NCBI RefSeq assembly: GCF_002886185.1
Contig: NZ_KZ614146.1
Location: 3,073,924-3,137,923 of the forward strand
Length of the DNA: 64,000 nt
Reading direction: 5' to 3'
Source: Salipaludibacillus neizhouensis
GTDB lineage: Bacteria; Bacillota; Bacilli; Bacillales; Salisediminibacteriaceae
Of this stretch, positions 9,271-17,495 are shown one piece after another. Numbering within the stretch: the first letter of the stretch is position 1; the number at the start of each line of letters is the position of its first letter. The notes beneath the pieces were generated by a model. It was given only the letters and a program-made list of their open reading frames with translations, ran no database searches and had not been told where the DNA came from. Made by a program: the position numbers and the translations under genes.

Positions 9271-10494
9271 TTACACGATAACAGTCTTCTTTTTTCTGTA
9301 TTCACTTGGTGTTTCACCAGTACTTATCCTAAAAATGCTAGTGAAGTAGCTTCGTGACCCGAAACCCAAGTCCAAGCTTATTTCTTCAATATTGGTATTA
9401 GTTGTTGTCAACAGATACTTTGCTTTTTCCAGTCGTTCATTTTGTATATAATCGGTAATGGAGCATCCCATTTCTTGATTGAATTTCCTAGATAAATGGT
9501 GTTCACTGTAACCAACTTTCTTCGCCAGAAAACCCAATGCAAGCTTTTCTTCTAAATTAAGGTTGATATATTCACAACATTCTCGAATCTGGCTCGAACA
9601 AGAAGCAACCCTTTTTGACTCCCGAACACGATGTACATAATCCAACAAAATTTCATCACTTAAGGCATTAACCTCACTCATCGATGAACATTTATTCAGA
9701 AGCCGCCTATAGTCGGCGCATAATGAGAAAGCTAACTTTCTTGACATACCGCCTTCCGCAGCTGCACGTGACACTAATGTAAGTAAGATATGGATCTTCT
9801 GTTTATAAAAACCAACACTTTTTTTATCACCGTCAAAAATCCCACTCATAAGGGGGGTGGCCCGGTTTACTACTTTTATAACATCCAAGTCCCCATTGCG
9901 CACTCTGTCTAAAAGCTCATGTTCAATATTCCAGTAGCCACTCTCCCCCTCAAACTGATCAATCATTACTTTGAAAGTACTTTTCTTCTTTTTACTTATA
10001 GAACTTAAAGATGAAACGTGATCAACAGTAATAGTCTTACCCGTTAAGCAGTAATGGAGCATTAGCGCAAATTGCATAATGCTGGATGATGTAAGCATCG
10101 GTAATTTCTTTAGAGAGGCAAGCATAATTTCCTCTGTATCCGCTGTCAGTTCGATCGCATCGATAATATCGCTGTAACTCTTAGGGTCATTATACCCGCT
10201 AAAAAACGGTCCTTTCACGTAAATGGCATTAATACCAACAGAGGAAGGTTCAAAGGCAACAATCCATGAGAGCATTGTCGAACTGGTAAAAACAATCGGC
10301 AGTGTGCTTTTGCTCATGTATTCTTCAATTGCTGCACGCCGCCCATTTGCAAAGAAAAGACTATTGAACAAAGATTCATTCGGGCAATCACTCTCAATAA
10401 CATTGAATCGGAAATCATATTTCCAGTTCCATATTTCATAACAGCTACCAGTAAGTTGTCGAAAGGCATCCAATATCTCATTTTTTCCAAGCAT
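9271..10494 (-). CDS. AraC-family transcriptional regulator
   Basis: A 407-residue protein starts at ATG 10494 behind CTGGAGGAAGG. The last 100 residues are a double helix-turn-helix of AraC type: LGFLAKKVGYSEHHLSRKFN and IEEISLDLGFGSRSYFTSIF, ending GETPSEYRKKK. The N-terminal 280 residues are a sensing region without a recognised sugar cupin. It shares blocks (SRAAAEGG followed by AFSL) with the AraC protein at 39020-40261, so the two are paralogues. It lies between the GHL6-like gene (gap about 90 nt) and garR (gap 49 nt), probably regulating that set. Confidence 0.85.
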   Translation of the reverse strand: MLGKNEILDAFRQLTGSCYEIWNWKYDFRFNVIESDCPNESLFNSLFFANGRRAAIEEYMSKSTLPIVFTSSTMLSWIVAFEPSSVGINAIYVKGPFFSGYNDPKSYSDIIDAIELTADTEEIMLASLKKLPMLTSSSIMQFALMLHYCLTGKTITVDHVSSLSSISKKKKSTFKVMIDQFEGESGYWNIEHELLDRVRNGDLDVIKVVNRATPLMSGIFDGDKKSVGFYKQKIHILLTLVSRAAAEGGMSRKLAFSLCADYRRLLNKCSSMSEVNALSDEILLDYVHRVRESKRVASCSSQIRECCEYINLNLEEKLALGFLAKKVGYSEHHLSRKFNQEMGCSITDYIQNERLEKAKYLLTTTNTNIEEISLDLGFGSRSYFTSIFRISTGETPSEYRKKKTVIV

Positions 10495-10586
10495 ATTACC
10501 TTCCTCCAGTCAATGTCATAAGATGTGTACAAGGCTCCCTTCATTTTTACGTTATTCATGATTATTGCACCTATGTTTTATATGAA

Positions 10587-12572
10587 TTATGAAAGAACTA
10601 GAGCTTCATAGTCTTTCAGCACATCCAAATTAACATTTAAATATCCATTTTCAAATCGATAGTCAACTTTACCGCCCCGTAAAGTTTCAATATGTGCACT
10701 TTCTTTCACGTCTTTCAGACGCAGAGAGATGTTGTGTATCGGAACCGGACTAAAGTTACTATTTCCGAAACATCCAGAGTTGTTAACAAACTGTATGATT
10801 TGTTTTTCATTATTTTTAACCATATTAATTTCTACCATTGGCGTTAGGTCCGGAGCAATCTCCTCTATTCCACATAGTGAGAAAAGAATATCCTGCATGA
10901 TGTTCAGCGTATTTTGGTGGCCTTCCTCACGATAGAAGGTTCCGACTTTCCAAGGAATGTAGACACCACGTCCCTTATGATAATTCGACACGAGAATTCC
11001 CGGATCTTGGGTAACCTCATTATAGTAGCAAATCTCGGGCGGACCGAATGGGTGTTCTGGAATTAACTGTAAATATTTTTTTACGTTTTCTTTGGGTTCA
11101 ACCATTACGAGATTGGTGCCCGGTGCAATCAATGGTGTTTTAATGCATCGTGGGAACAGGTCTTTCTCCGCCTCCGGGATTTCAAATATCGAAGACATCA
11201 GGTCATTCTGAATTTCTTTGACATGTTCAATCCCAAGACAGTTCAGCGCCATACCGTTACGAGCTTCAAATTGATTATCATAGAGTCCTGTTTCTCCTGT
11301 TGCAATGATAGTTCCTCCATTTGCTGCAAAATCATCAAGCAACTTGGCCTGTTGGTCTGATATGAATTTCATATCCCCAAGAACCACAAACTCTTTGCCA
11401 TCAAGCTGGCCTAAGTCATTCAGTTCCGTAAGGCGTATCTCGTCGAAAGGAATATGGCTTTCTGTAAGTGCCCGAATCCATCCAAATACTTCAGCATCAG
11501 CCTGAAACAATGATGCATTCCTTACGACAACACCCTTCGCCATCGAAACAAGATTATTATAAAGTTTTTCGTGTTTTTTGTGGAATTGAAACACTTTTTT
11601 GGTGCCTTCAAAGCCTGAAGTGTCTTTATGATTATCAAGTCTGCCCATGATATACATACTTAGACTGCCAGCATTCGCCAAGTTCTGCCACTGCCGAAGT
11701 TCCATTAAAGCGGGCGATACTGAAACATGACGGTATCGGAAGCCCATGAAATCAACACTGGCATTGTCAGTAGGTCGGGCACGCTCCGGTCCACTAATTA
11801 CCCTGGAATTTGACGAAGAACTGTACTGCCATTTAGCCCTTCCTTTATCAGTATTTGACTCACCTCGTATATAATCCAATCCATTTATAGCAATATCTGG
11901 ATTTATATCTTTCACCAAACGTCTTAGACGCTCCGTATGGTCCTTCTCGCAATCTTTTTTGAAAATCATGTATTTTTTGTACACAGGATTACGGGGATCA
12001 TCCTTTTCTGGAAGTTCCAATCCGTATTGCTCTTTAAATTTGTGCTGGCAGTTCTCACAATGGCAAGGTCCATGATAGGTATAATTGTAATCCACTACAA
12101 GAAATCCACTCATATTGCAAAACAAGCCGTCAAAGGAATGCGTTGTGAGCACTTCCTGGAGAATATCGAACATATATTTCTGCTGATAGTCGCCGTTCGG
12201 ACAAGTATGCACAAAACCGTTATAGTTGACAATTTCTCCATCTTTCGTTCGATAAGCCCAATCTGGATTCTGTTCATAGACTGAATAAAGAATCTTGGAA
12301 AAATCAGTTCTTGCGATTACCCGAATTCCCTGCTCATGACATTCATCTATAATCTTGTCCATGCTATCGCCATGCAGATATTCGCTATTAGGCTGAAATG
12401 GCAGCTTCGAATCGTAGCTGGCGATAATGCCTGCCGCATTAAGTAATACCACAGTTGCGCCAAATTCTTTTAAGTCCTTCGCATATCTAACAGCATCAAT
12501 ATCTTCCGTATCAATTTCTCTAAAATTTGTCTGGATCATCCGCCAAGGATATCCGCTCCACCAATTATCCAT
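10587..12572 (-). CDS. GHL6-like uncharacterised glycosidase, complete
   Basis: The 661-residue protein starts at ATG 12572 (MDNWWSGYPWRMIQTN) behind CAGGAGG. A frame extending to 12728 is the fossil of another gene, not part of this protein. The N-terminal 350 residues look like a TIM barrel (NPDWAYRTKDGEIVNYNG, DGLFCNMSG, CHCENC). The middle has a glutamine-amidotransferase-like fold segment as in GH42 trimerisation domains (LDDFAANGGTIIATGETGLY), and the end is beta-rich. It resembles hypothetical glycosyl hydrolase 6; activity and substrate are unknown. There is no signal peptide. A partial paralogue is at 1-1160 and a fossil at 47588-48384. Twice in this window the gene is preceded by a 2-hydroxyacid dehydrogenase sequence and lies close to glycerate-forming or glycerate-using genes. 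Confidence 0.82.
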   Translation of the reverse strand: MDNWWSGYPWRMIQTNFREIDTEDIDAVRYAKDLKEFGATVVLLNAAGIIASYDSKLPFQPNSEYLHGDSMDKIIDECHEQGIRVIARTDFSKILYSVYEQNPDWAYRTKDGEIVNYNGFVHTCPNGDYQQKYMFDILQEVLTTHSFDGLFCNMSGFLVVDYNYTYHGPCHCENCQHKFKEQYGLELPEKDDPRNPVYKKYMIFKKDCEKDHTERLRRLVKDINPDIAINGLDYIRGESNTDKGRAKWQYSSSSNSRVISGPERARPTDNASVDFMGFRYRHVSVSPALMELRQWQNLANAGSLSMYIMGRLDNHKDTSGFEGTKKVFQFHKKHEKLYNNLVSMAKGVVVRNASLFQADAEVFGWIRALTESHIPFDEIRLTELNDLGQLDGKEFVVLGDMKFISDQQAKLLDDFAANGGTIIATGETGLYDNQFEARNGMALNCLGIEHVKEIQNDLMSSIFEIPEAEKDLFPRCIKTPLIAPGTNLVMVEPKENVKKYLQLIPEHPFGPPEICYYNEVTQDPGILVSNYHKGRGVYIPWKVGTFYREEGHQNTLNIMQDILFSLCGIEEIAPDLTPMVEINMVKNNEKQIIQFVNNSGCFGNSNFSPVPIHNISLRLKDVKESAHIETLRGGKVDYRFENGYLNVNLDVLKDYEALVLS

Positions 12573-12589
12573 CTTTAGTCCTCCTGATT

Positions 12590-12731
12590 CATTTCCTATA
12601 GTCTTGACTCTTCCCTTTATATTAGTCGATTGACGAAACCACTTTATCTGTGAACGGCTTTGATATTCTGATGAATACATTTCAGTTCCGATTTCGTCCC
12701 CGTCTGGCAATCGTGGCATATACTCCACATT
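12590..12731 (-). pseudogene. Fossil of a D-2-hydroxyacid dehydrogenase C-terminus
   Basis: Read on the minus strand, this stretch gives PRLPDGDEIG, then WFRQSTNIKGRVK. That parallels the last 45 residues of the intact dehydrogenase at 48428-49426 (PSLPDREERA to TQSGVYTKGKVKS). The DNA aligns too: GGCTTTGATATTCTGA here against GGCTTCGATATTCTGA there, and GATTGACGAAACC against GGTTGATGAAACC. It sits directly before the GHL6-like start, the same order as at the other locus. Confidence 0.75.
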
Positions 12732-12774
12732 GATAGACTAATATATTCTTGGGATGTACTCTATTATAAAATCA

Positions 12775-12788
12775 TGCATGCGCTTTCA
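12775..12788 (-). promoter_or_regulatory. cre-like site (CcpA) upstream of the GHL6-like gene
   Basis: The minus strand reads TGAAAGCGCATGCA, one mismatch from TGWAARCGYTWNCW. It lies about 200 bases before the GHL6-like start. Otherwise 12732-13080 is AT-rich, without a gene. Confidence 0.5.
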
Positions 12789-13081
12789 CAATAAAAATAA
12801 TGATAACATAGTAAAAATACTGCTAACTTCTTGAATATTAACAATATTTTTATTTTATCGTCATTTTTTTAACAAGATAATTTTTCCCAAACAACTGATT
12901 TATAGGTTGCGACGCTTTTTTTACTTCATTCCCAAACATATTGTCTCAACCTTAGGTGATGTATTTGTGTTTATTTGTATAAAAAAGCCGAATAAAGTGG
13001 ATATCACTCTTTTTATACCCTGTTATTGGTTAGACTCACTTTTTATAATCGACAATTTTCATAAATGAATTTTAAAAATAG

Positions 13082-13123
13082 GTTGTTCAAAAATGCCATT
13101 ATAGATTGACATTTTTGAACAAC
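13082..13123 (-). terminator. Terminator after the GPH symporter
   Basis: A 14-bp perfect stem (GTTGTTCAAAAATG) with a 14-nt loop is followed on the minus strand by CCTATTTTTAAA, 30 bases past the symporter stop. Confidence 0.75.
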
Positions 13124-13152
13124 GATAAAAATTATAATATGAAATTCAACTA

Positions 13153-14676
13153 TTATTTTGTAAGTGCAGTTGGCTCGTCGTCAATTATATCAGCTTGTCT
13201 CCGTCTTTCAAGTTCCTCTTGAATTTCTTCCATACGATCTTTATCTAAGTCATAAAATTTCATTGCAATTAACGATGCAATATACGCTACTACCATTACT
13301 CCAATACTGAGAAGCATCGTCATCCAAAAAATCTTGTCTGAATATGGAGTATCTATATCTGGAAACGCACTTTTAAAACCAATAAATGCAAGCAACAACC
13401 CTACAAAAGTTTGTTGTAATGATGAAACCACTTTGTCTATAAGACCATAGAGAGCAGATATTACACCTGCACCATAAGTATTCGTTTGATACGTATTGTA
13501 ATCGATAACATCTGTTAACATCGGACTTACAAGACCAGAAGATACATAGCGAAAACAATTTTTAGCTATGAATAAAATGAAAAAACTGACTGTCATAAAG
13601 TTCATATTATCTATACGAATTTGTGTTGGGTCACCTAACCATAATAGGAAGAACATTAAGACGTAAGTAATTAAAGCTGCCCATGTTGCAAACACATACG
13701 CCCTCTTTGACCCAATTCTCATTGCAAAACTAATCCCTAAGATAAGAACTATAATATTAGGAATCATTGAAACTCCTTGTGTAAGACCCAACGTTGAATA
13801 GTCACCTATAATTATACCAAATAGCATTACAGCTACAATGGAATTACCAGCAATTTGCATACCCAATTTATCCGTAACCATAGCAACGGAAAACGCTTGT
13901 AATGGTCTGTTCCGTTTCAGTATAGGCCACAAGTCTTTGCTCTTAATCTTTACTGTATTCTTCCCAATACCAAAATTCTCAAGACGGTCCTTCGACCAAA
14001 TCCCTATAATTTGTGCTACCATAGCAATCGCACCTACTATTAGAGTGAAGATTAGCATCTCGTGAAATAGCTCTACATCACTATACGTGTATTTTCTTGT
14101 TAAAAAGACCGAAAGATATATGGTACCGGCTGTATAAAAAAGCATCGTATATATCATACCGAGTCCACCAAAAATCGGACGTTGCCGAGGATCATTTGTA
14201 AGAACATTATTACCAATATTACCGGCCACACCATTTATAGTATAACCAATGATAAATACTATATATAATAAAATAAAGTAAATCATTCTAAAGCCCTCAG
14301 GTACTAGATGGGTTGTAAAAAACATAACGGAAGTTGACGTGGCCATGGTTAAGTAACCAATCAACGCAGTTGGCCTAACCTTTCCAAATTTCCCTTTTGT
14401 TTTATCAACAATCAAACCAACAATTGGATCTGTAATACCATCAAAAATCCGAGTACCAGTAATAATAAATGAAGCAATAACAGTACCAAGACCTACGGGA
14501 CCAGCTGCGTAGTATGAAACTATTGCCATCATAAACGAAAATGCGTTATGCCCCATCGAATACATTGGGTAGAGAGCTAATTGCCACCATGTTGCACGTC
14601 TGAACTTTTTGTTTCTTTCCATTTCCGCCATTTTCCGTTGTTCTCTTTTTATTTTTCTTTCTTCTTTCATACTCAT
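13153..14676 (-). CDS. GPH-family (MelB-like) sugar:cation symporter 1
   Basis: The 507-residue membrane protein starts at ATG 14676 behind GAGGGGG; six more upstream codons lack a site. A charged N-terminal tail is followed by about 12 membrane helices. Typical family features are RIFDGITDPIVGLIVDKTKGKFGK near residue 75 (the loop 2-3 motif of MFS/GPH carriers) and a cytoplasmic C-tail ending in a Lys/Glu-rich helix. The family imports oligosaccharides or glycosides with Na+ or H+. The closest paralogue is at 22505-23983, and a fossil of a near-identical start is at 29216-29419. The upstream region carries a duplicated leader with cre sites, so carbon catabolite control is likely. The substrate cannot be read from sequence. 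Confidence 0.85.
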   Translation of the reverse strand: MSMKEERKIKREQRKMAEMERNKKFRRATWWQLALYPMYSMGHNAFSFMMAIVSYYAAGPVGLGTVIASFIITGTRIFDGITDPIVGLIVDKTKGKFGKVRPTALIGYLTMATSTSVMFFTTHLVPEGFRMIYFILLYIVFIIGYTINGVAGNIGNNVLTNDPRQRPIFGGLGMIYTMLFYTAGTIYLSVFLTRKYTYSDVELFHEMLIFTLIVGAIAMVAQIIGIWSKDRLENFGIGKNTVKIKSKDLWPILKRNRPLQAFSVAMVTDKLGMQIAGNSIVAVMLFGIIIGDYSTLGLTQGVSMIPNIIVLILGISFAMRIGSKRAYVFATWAALITYVLMFFLLWLGDPTQIRIDNMNFMTVSFFILFIAKNCFRYVSSGLVSPMLTDVIDYNTYQTNTYGAGVISALYGLIDKVVSSLQQTFVGLLLAFIGFKSAFPDIDTPYSDKIFWMTMLLSIGVMVVAYIASLIAMKFYDLDKDRMEEIQEELERRRQADIIDDEPTALTK

Positions 14677-14982
14677 TATATCTTGCCCCCTCACTTATTA
14701 ACCCATAACATTTCCTAATTCAATGTAATGTTAAAAAGACTTCTTTACTCATTGAACTTTGAAGTGATATTTCGTATAGCTGTTGTTTTCACTATTAAAA
14801 TTAAAATTGAAAGATATAACTACATCCCCCACATATAGTTCCTGTCTTTTTCGAATAAAACCTGTATTTTTTTCCTATTAGTTAAGAAAAATGACTAAAG
14901 ACAGATCAAATCTAAATCAACACCCAAACTATCGAGTTACTATATCCCATATCATCACTAATCATTAGAATAAGTCAAAACG

Positions 14983-14996
14983 TGATAACGTTTACA
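14983..14996 (-). promoter_or_regulatory. cre site, copy A
   Basis: The minus strand reads TGTAAACGTTATCA, a full match to the CcpA operator consensus TGWAARCGYTWNCW. It lies about 305 bases upstream of symporter 1. Confidence 0.65.
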
Positions 14997-15253
14997 AATA
15001 ATCCAATGCTTATTTATCCTTTTTTCATCTTTCTTACTCATAAACATTTTCTAATTCCATGTAAAAGGTTAAGAAATAAGAAACTTCATTTTAAAATTAA
15101 AATAGATATAACTAGATCCCCATCTTTATCGAATAAAAGCTGTATTTTTTATCATAGTAGTTAAGAAAAATGACTAATTCAGACTAAATTCAAATCAACA
15201 CCACAACTATCGAGTACCTTTATCCCATATCATCTCATGAACGTCGCACAAAA

Positions 15254-15267
15254 TGATAACGTTTGCA
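15254..15267 (-). promoter_or_regulatory. cre site, copy B
   Basis: The minus strand reads TGCAAACGTTATCA, one mismatch from the cre consensus, at the matching position of the second leader copy. Confidence 0.55.
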
Positions 15268-15549
15268 AAATACCATTATCTACCTCTACTGTGTTATTAC
15301 TTACTATATTGGTATAGCCACCTCTCTCCGCATAAATTATTGAACCTCCCATCATTACCTTTTAGATTCCATGATATGATACTTATTATACTAGCATTGA
15401 ATATTCAGACAATTAATATCTTGCTTATATAGTTAAAAAAATGTCCACTTCGTAAAACAAAACATTTTTTTTATTATTTTGACAGTTTTTTTACCAACAT
15501 TACTAGAGAAGTCTATCAATAACACCCGGAAATGGATGTTTTATCATTA

Positions 15550-15587
15550 ATAAAGGTCAGCATCCAAAACTAGATACTGACCTTTAT
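15550..15587 (-). terminator. Terminator downstream of mgsA
   Basis: Arms of 15 bases (ATAAAGGTCAGCATC against GATACTGACCTTTAT, one G-T pair) enclose an 8-nt loop. The gap to mgsA (15588-15868) holds a 61-codon frame abutting the mgsA stop, without a ribosome site, which I do not call. Confidence 0.65.
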
Positions 15588-15868
15588 CATAAAGCCAATA
15601 TTATTAAATTTAGTACCCAAGATTGATTAGCCTAAGTACTCTATCCATCATTTTCTTATTAATTCTCCCATGAGTAAAATCTCTATATCTTCATGCCAAT
15701 AATATGGAATCGTTCGACTGTATGCGGGTGTAAAGGTTTTAATTGGCTAATTTGAATGATAATCAATCTGTTACTATTGATATTGCATGATTTATTCCTC
15801 TTCCCGAAAGAGGTTTTAAATCTACCTATTTCGCCGTTTAGCTTAGTTACGTTTTTTATTACATTCAT

Positions 15869-16333
15869 TTATCCATAGAAATGAGACTTGATTGACTCAA
15901 AAAATAAACTTTTTTTCAAATATTCTTTTTCTTTGTCTTCATGGATAATATTACGCCATTCTAAATCTCCTCGTTCCAATGATAGAATTAGAATCTCCGC
16001 TGACCCCATATTTGTAGCTAGTGGAATGTCGTACACGTCACATAATCTCATCAAAGCGGTAATATCCGGTTCATGTGGTTGGGCTGTTAACGGATCTCTG
16101 AAAAATATGACCATATCCATTTCATTATTAGCTACCATGGCTCCTATTTCTTGGTCACCACCAAGAGGACCTGATCGAAAACAATGAATATCTAATCCTG
16201 TCTTTTCATGAATCAATGCTCCCGTTGTACCAGTAGCAAACAGTGTGTGCTTTTCTAAGTACGATAAGTACGATCGTGTAAAATGAAGCAATCGATCTTT
16301 CTTCTTGTCGTGGGCAATTAAAGCAATTTTCAT
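15869..16333 (-). CDS. mgsA: Methylglyoxal synthase
   Basis: The 154-residue cytoplasmic enzyme converts dihydroxyacetone phosphate into methylglyoxal plus phosphate, a bypass used when sugar phosphates build up. ATG 16333 follows GGAAGGGG. Family signatures are clear: [10 protein letters not shown] at the N-terminus, ATGTTG near residue 35, [15 protein letters not shown] with the catalytic Asp near 70, [15 protein letters not shown] with the conserved His near 98, and [10 protein letters not shown] near 120. Length lies between E. coli MgsA (152) and slightly longer Bacillota forms. It is a single gene with its own terminator in a sugar-catabolism island, where rapid sugar influx would make a relief valve useful (inference). 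Confidence 0.93.
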   Translation of the reverse strand: MKIALIAHDKKKDRLLHFTRSYLSYLEKHTLFATGTTGALIHEKTGLDIHCFRSGPLGGDQEIGAMVANNEMDMVIFFRDPLTAQPHEPDITALMRLCDVYDIPLATNMGSAEILILSLERGDLEWRNIIHEDKEKEYLKKSLFFESIKSHFYG

Positions 16334-16460
16334 AATTAATACCCCTTCCTATATAAAAAATTATTATCTTTCTTACACTTTATCAATAAACTTTAATTAG
16401 TTATGGTATTTTAGTAGTTATTTTAGTAGTTGAGTGTAGTTTATTTTTGGGGATGACAAC

Positions 16461-16487
16461 AAAAAATAACCCAATCTACTGGGTTAT
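16461..16487 (-). terminator. Terminator after the AraC gene
   Basis: A 7-bp stem ATAACCC/GGGTTAT with an 8-nt loop is followed on the minus strand by TTTTTTGTTG. The rest of 16334-16615 has no gene. Confidence 0.75.
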
Positions 16488-16615
16488 CTACACTAATTAT
16501 AAAATATAGAAAATCTAAAATTACTACAACTATGAATCAGTTCGGAGAATATTATCACTTACAAAGTAAAACCTCTGTAGCATGATTATATAAGTTAAAA
16601 TCATTCATGCAGCTG

Positions 16616-17344
16616 TCAGTTTTTCGGGCTCTCCATATACTCATAAGGTGTTTTTTTATAGATTTTTTTAAACACCCTGCTAAAATAAGAATAGCTTGTA
16701 TATCCCAATAAATCAGCAACCTCATTAAATTTATAAAAATTGGTTTCCATTAGTTCAATTGCAAAATCTATTTTCACTTTATGAATATAGTCAGTTATTG
16801 TAGATTCAGTTTCCTCTTTGAATTTCTTTGAAAGGTAACTACGATTGGAATTTATGGCGAGGGCAATATCTTTTGCGAAGATAGAATGAAATTTATTGTT
16901 ATGGATGTTCTCAATCGCCATCTTTACAATTGGTGAATACTTTTTCATGGAGTACTTCTTCATTCCAGTAATCAGTTCTTCCACGACTTTATAATAGTAT
17001 TGCTCTAATTCTACTTTGCTGTCACAATGCGCAATGTTTACGAAGTACTTTCTTTTGGCATTTTCCGCCACATCTTTAGGTAAGCCTTGTTTTATTGCTA
17101 TCTCAACAAATGAAGCAACCGTTGAGGCGATATATAGTCTTTGGACATCTATTTCTTCATTTATAATAACCTTTATGTCTTCTATTTGTTCTGCTTGGTT
17201 TTTTACCTGTTGGAAAAGACCCATATCACCGGTAACAATAGAACTAATTAGTAGCTGTTTTAGGTGTGTACTCTTTTCAGAATAATCTTTTCCATGTTCC
17301 GATTGGATAGAAAGATTTTTATTTAAACGATTTTCTCTACTCAT
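16616..17344 (-). CDS. AraC-family regulator, short form
   Basis: The 242-residue protein starts at ATG 17344 behind GGTGGGG; the frame extends 17 codons upstream without a better site. The C-terminal 100 residues form the AraC double helix-turn-helix (IFAKDIALAINSNRSYLSKKFK, then NEVADLLGYTSYSYFSRVFK, ending KKTPYEYM). The N-terminal 140 residues are helical, with no sugar-binding cupin. It is transcribed divergently from the GH3 gene, with a 151-nt shared promoter region that contains an inverted repeat, so it probably controls that gene. Confidence 0.85.
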   Translation of the reverse strand: MSRENRLNKNLSIQSEHGKDYSEKSTHLKQLLISSIVTGDMGLFQQVKNQAEQIEDIKVIINEEIDVQRLYIASTVASFVEIAIKQGLPKDVAENAKRKYFVNIAHCDSKVELEQYYYKVVEELITGMKKYSMKKYSPIVKMAIENIHNNKFHSIFAKDIALAINSNRSYLSKKFKEETESTITDYIHKVKIDFAIELMETNFYKFNEVADLLGYTSYSYFSRVFKKIYKKTPYEYMESPKN

Positions 17345-17406
17345 TATATCCCCACCATAATATTTCATTTTTATATAATTAACAACACAACACAATTTTA
17401 CAACAA

Positions 17407-17450
17407 AAACAACAATAATGATATTGCCGTTGTTTTATTTGTTCTATAAT
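17407..17450 (+). promoter_or_regulatory. Promoter and candidate operator of the GH3 gene
   Basis: An inverted repeat with outer arms AAACAAC and GTTGTTT spans 17407-17435. A good -10 box TATAAT is at 17445-17450 and a TTGCCG -35-like box lies inside the repeat (spacing 15). A regulator bound to the repeat would cover the -35 box. Which AraC protein binds is inference from the divergent neighbour. Confidence 0.45.
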
Positions 17451-17495
17451 TTTAGTGTAAGTCGTTAGTTTTATTTATAAAAAGGAGGAAATATA

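Larger units (their letters stand above)
14695..15267. repeat. Duplicated leader region upstream of symporter 1
   Basis: Copy A (14695-14996) and copy B (15031-15267) align along their length. CATTTCCTAATTCAATGTAA pairs with CATTTTCTAATTCCATGTAA; both then have GTTAAGAAAAATGACTAA, ACTATCGAGT, ATCCCATATCATC and TGATAACGTTT in the same order. The duplicated part starts just outside the symporter start. The rest of 15268-15540 shows a 40-codon coding-like frame on the minus strand (15280-15360 region) that I cannot assign. Confidence 0.7.

Noticed and set aside
14982-15164. 60-codon plus-strand frame in the duplicated leader
   Set aside because: It overlaps the cre site and the aligned leader copy, has no ribosome site and is not maintained in the other copy.
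15683-15868. 61-codon frame abutting the mgsA stop
   Set aside because: No ribosome binding site, no recognisable protein pattern, low-complexity AT-rich codons; probably chance.
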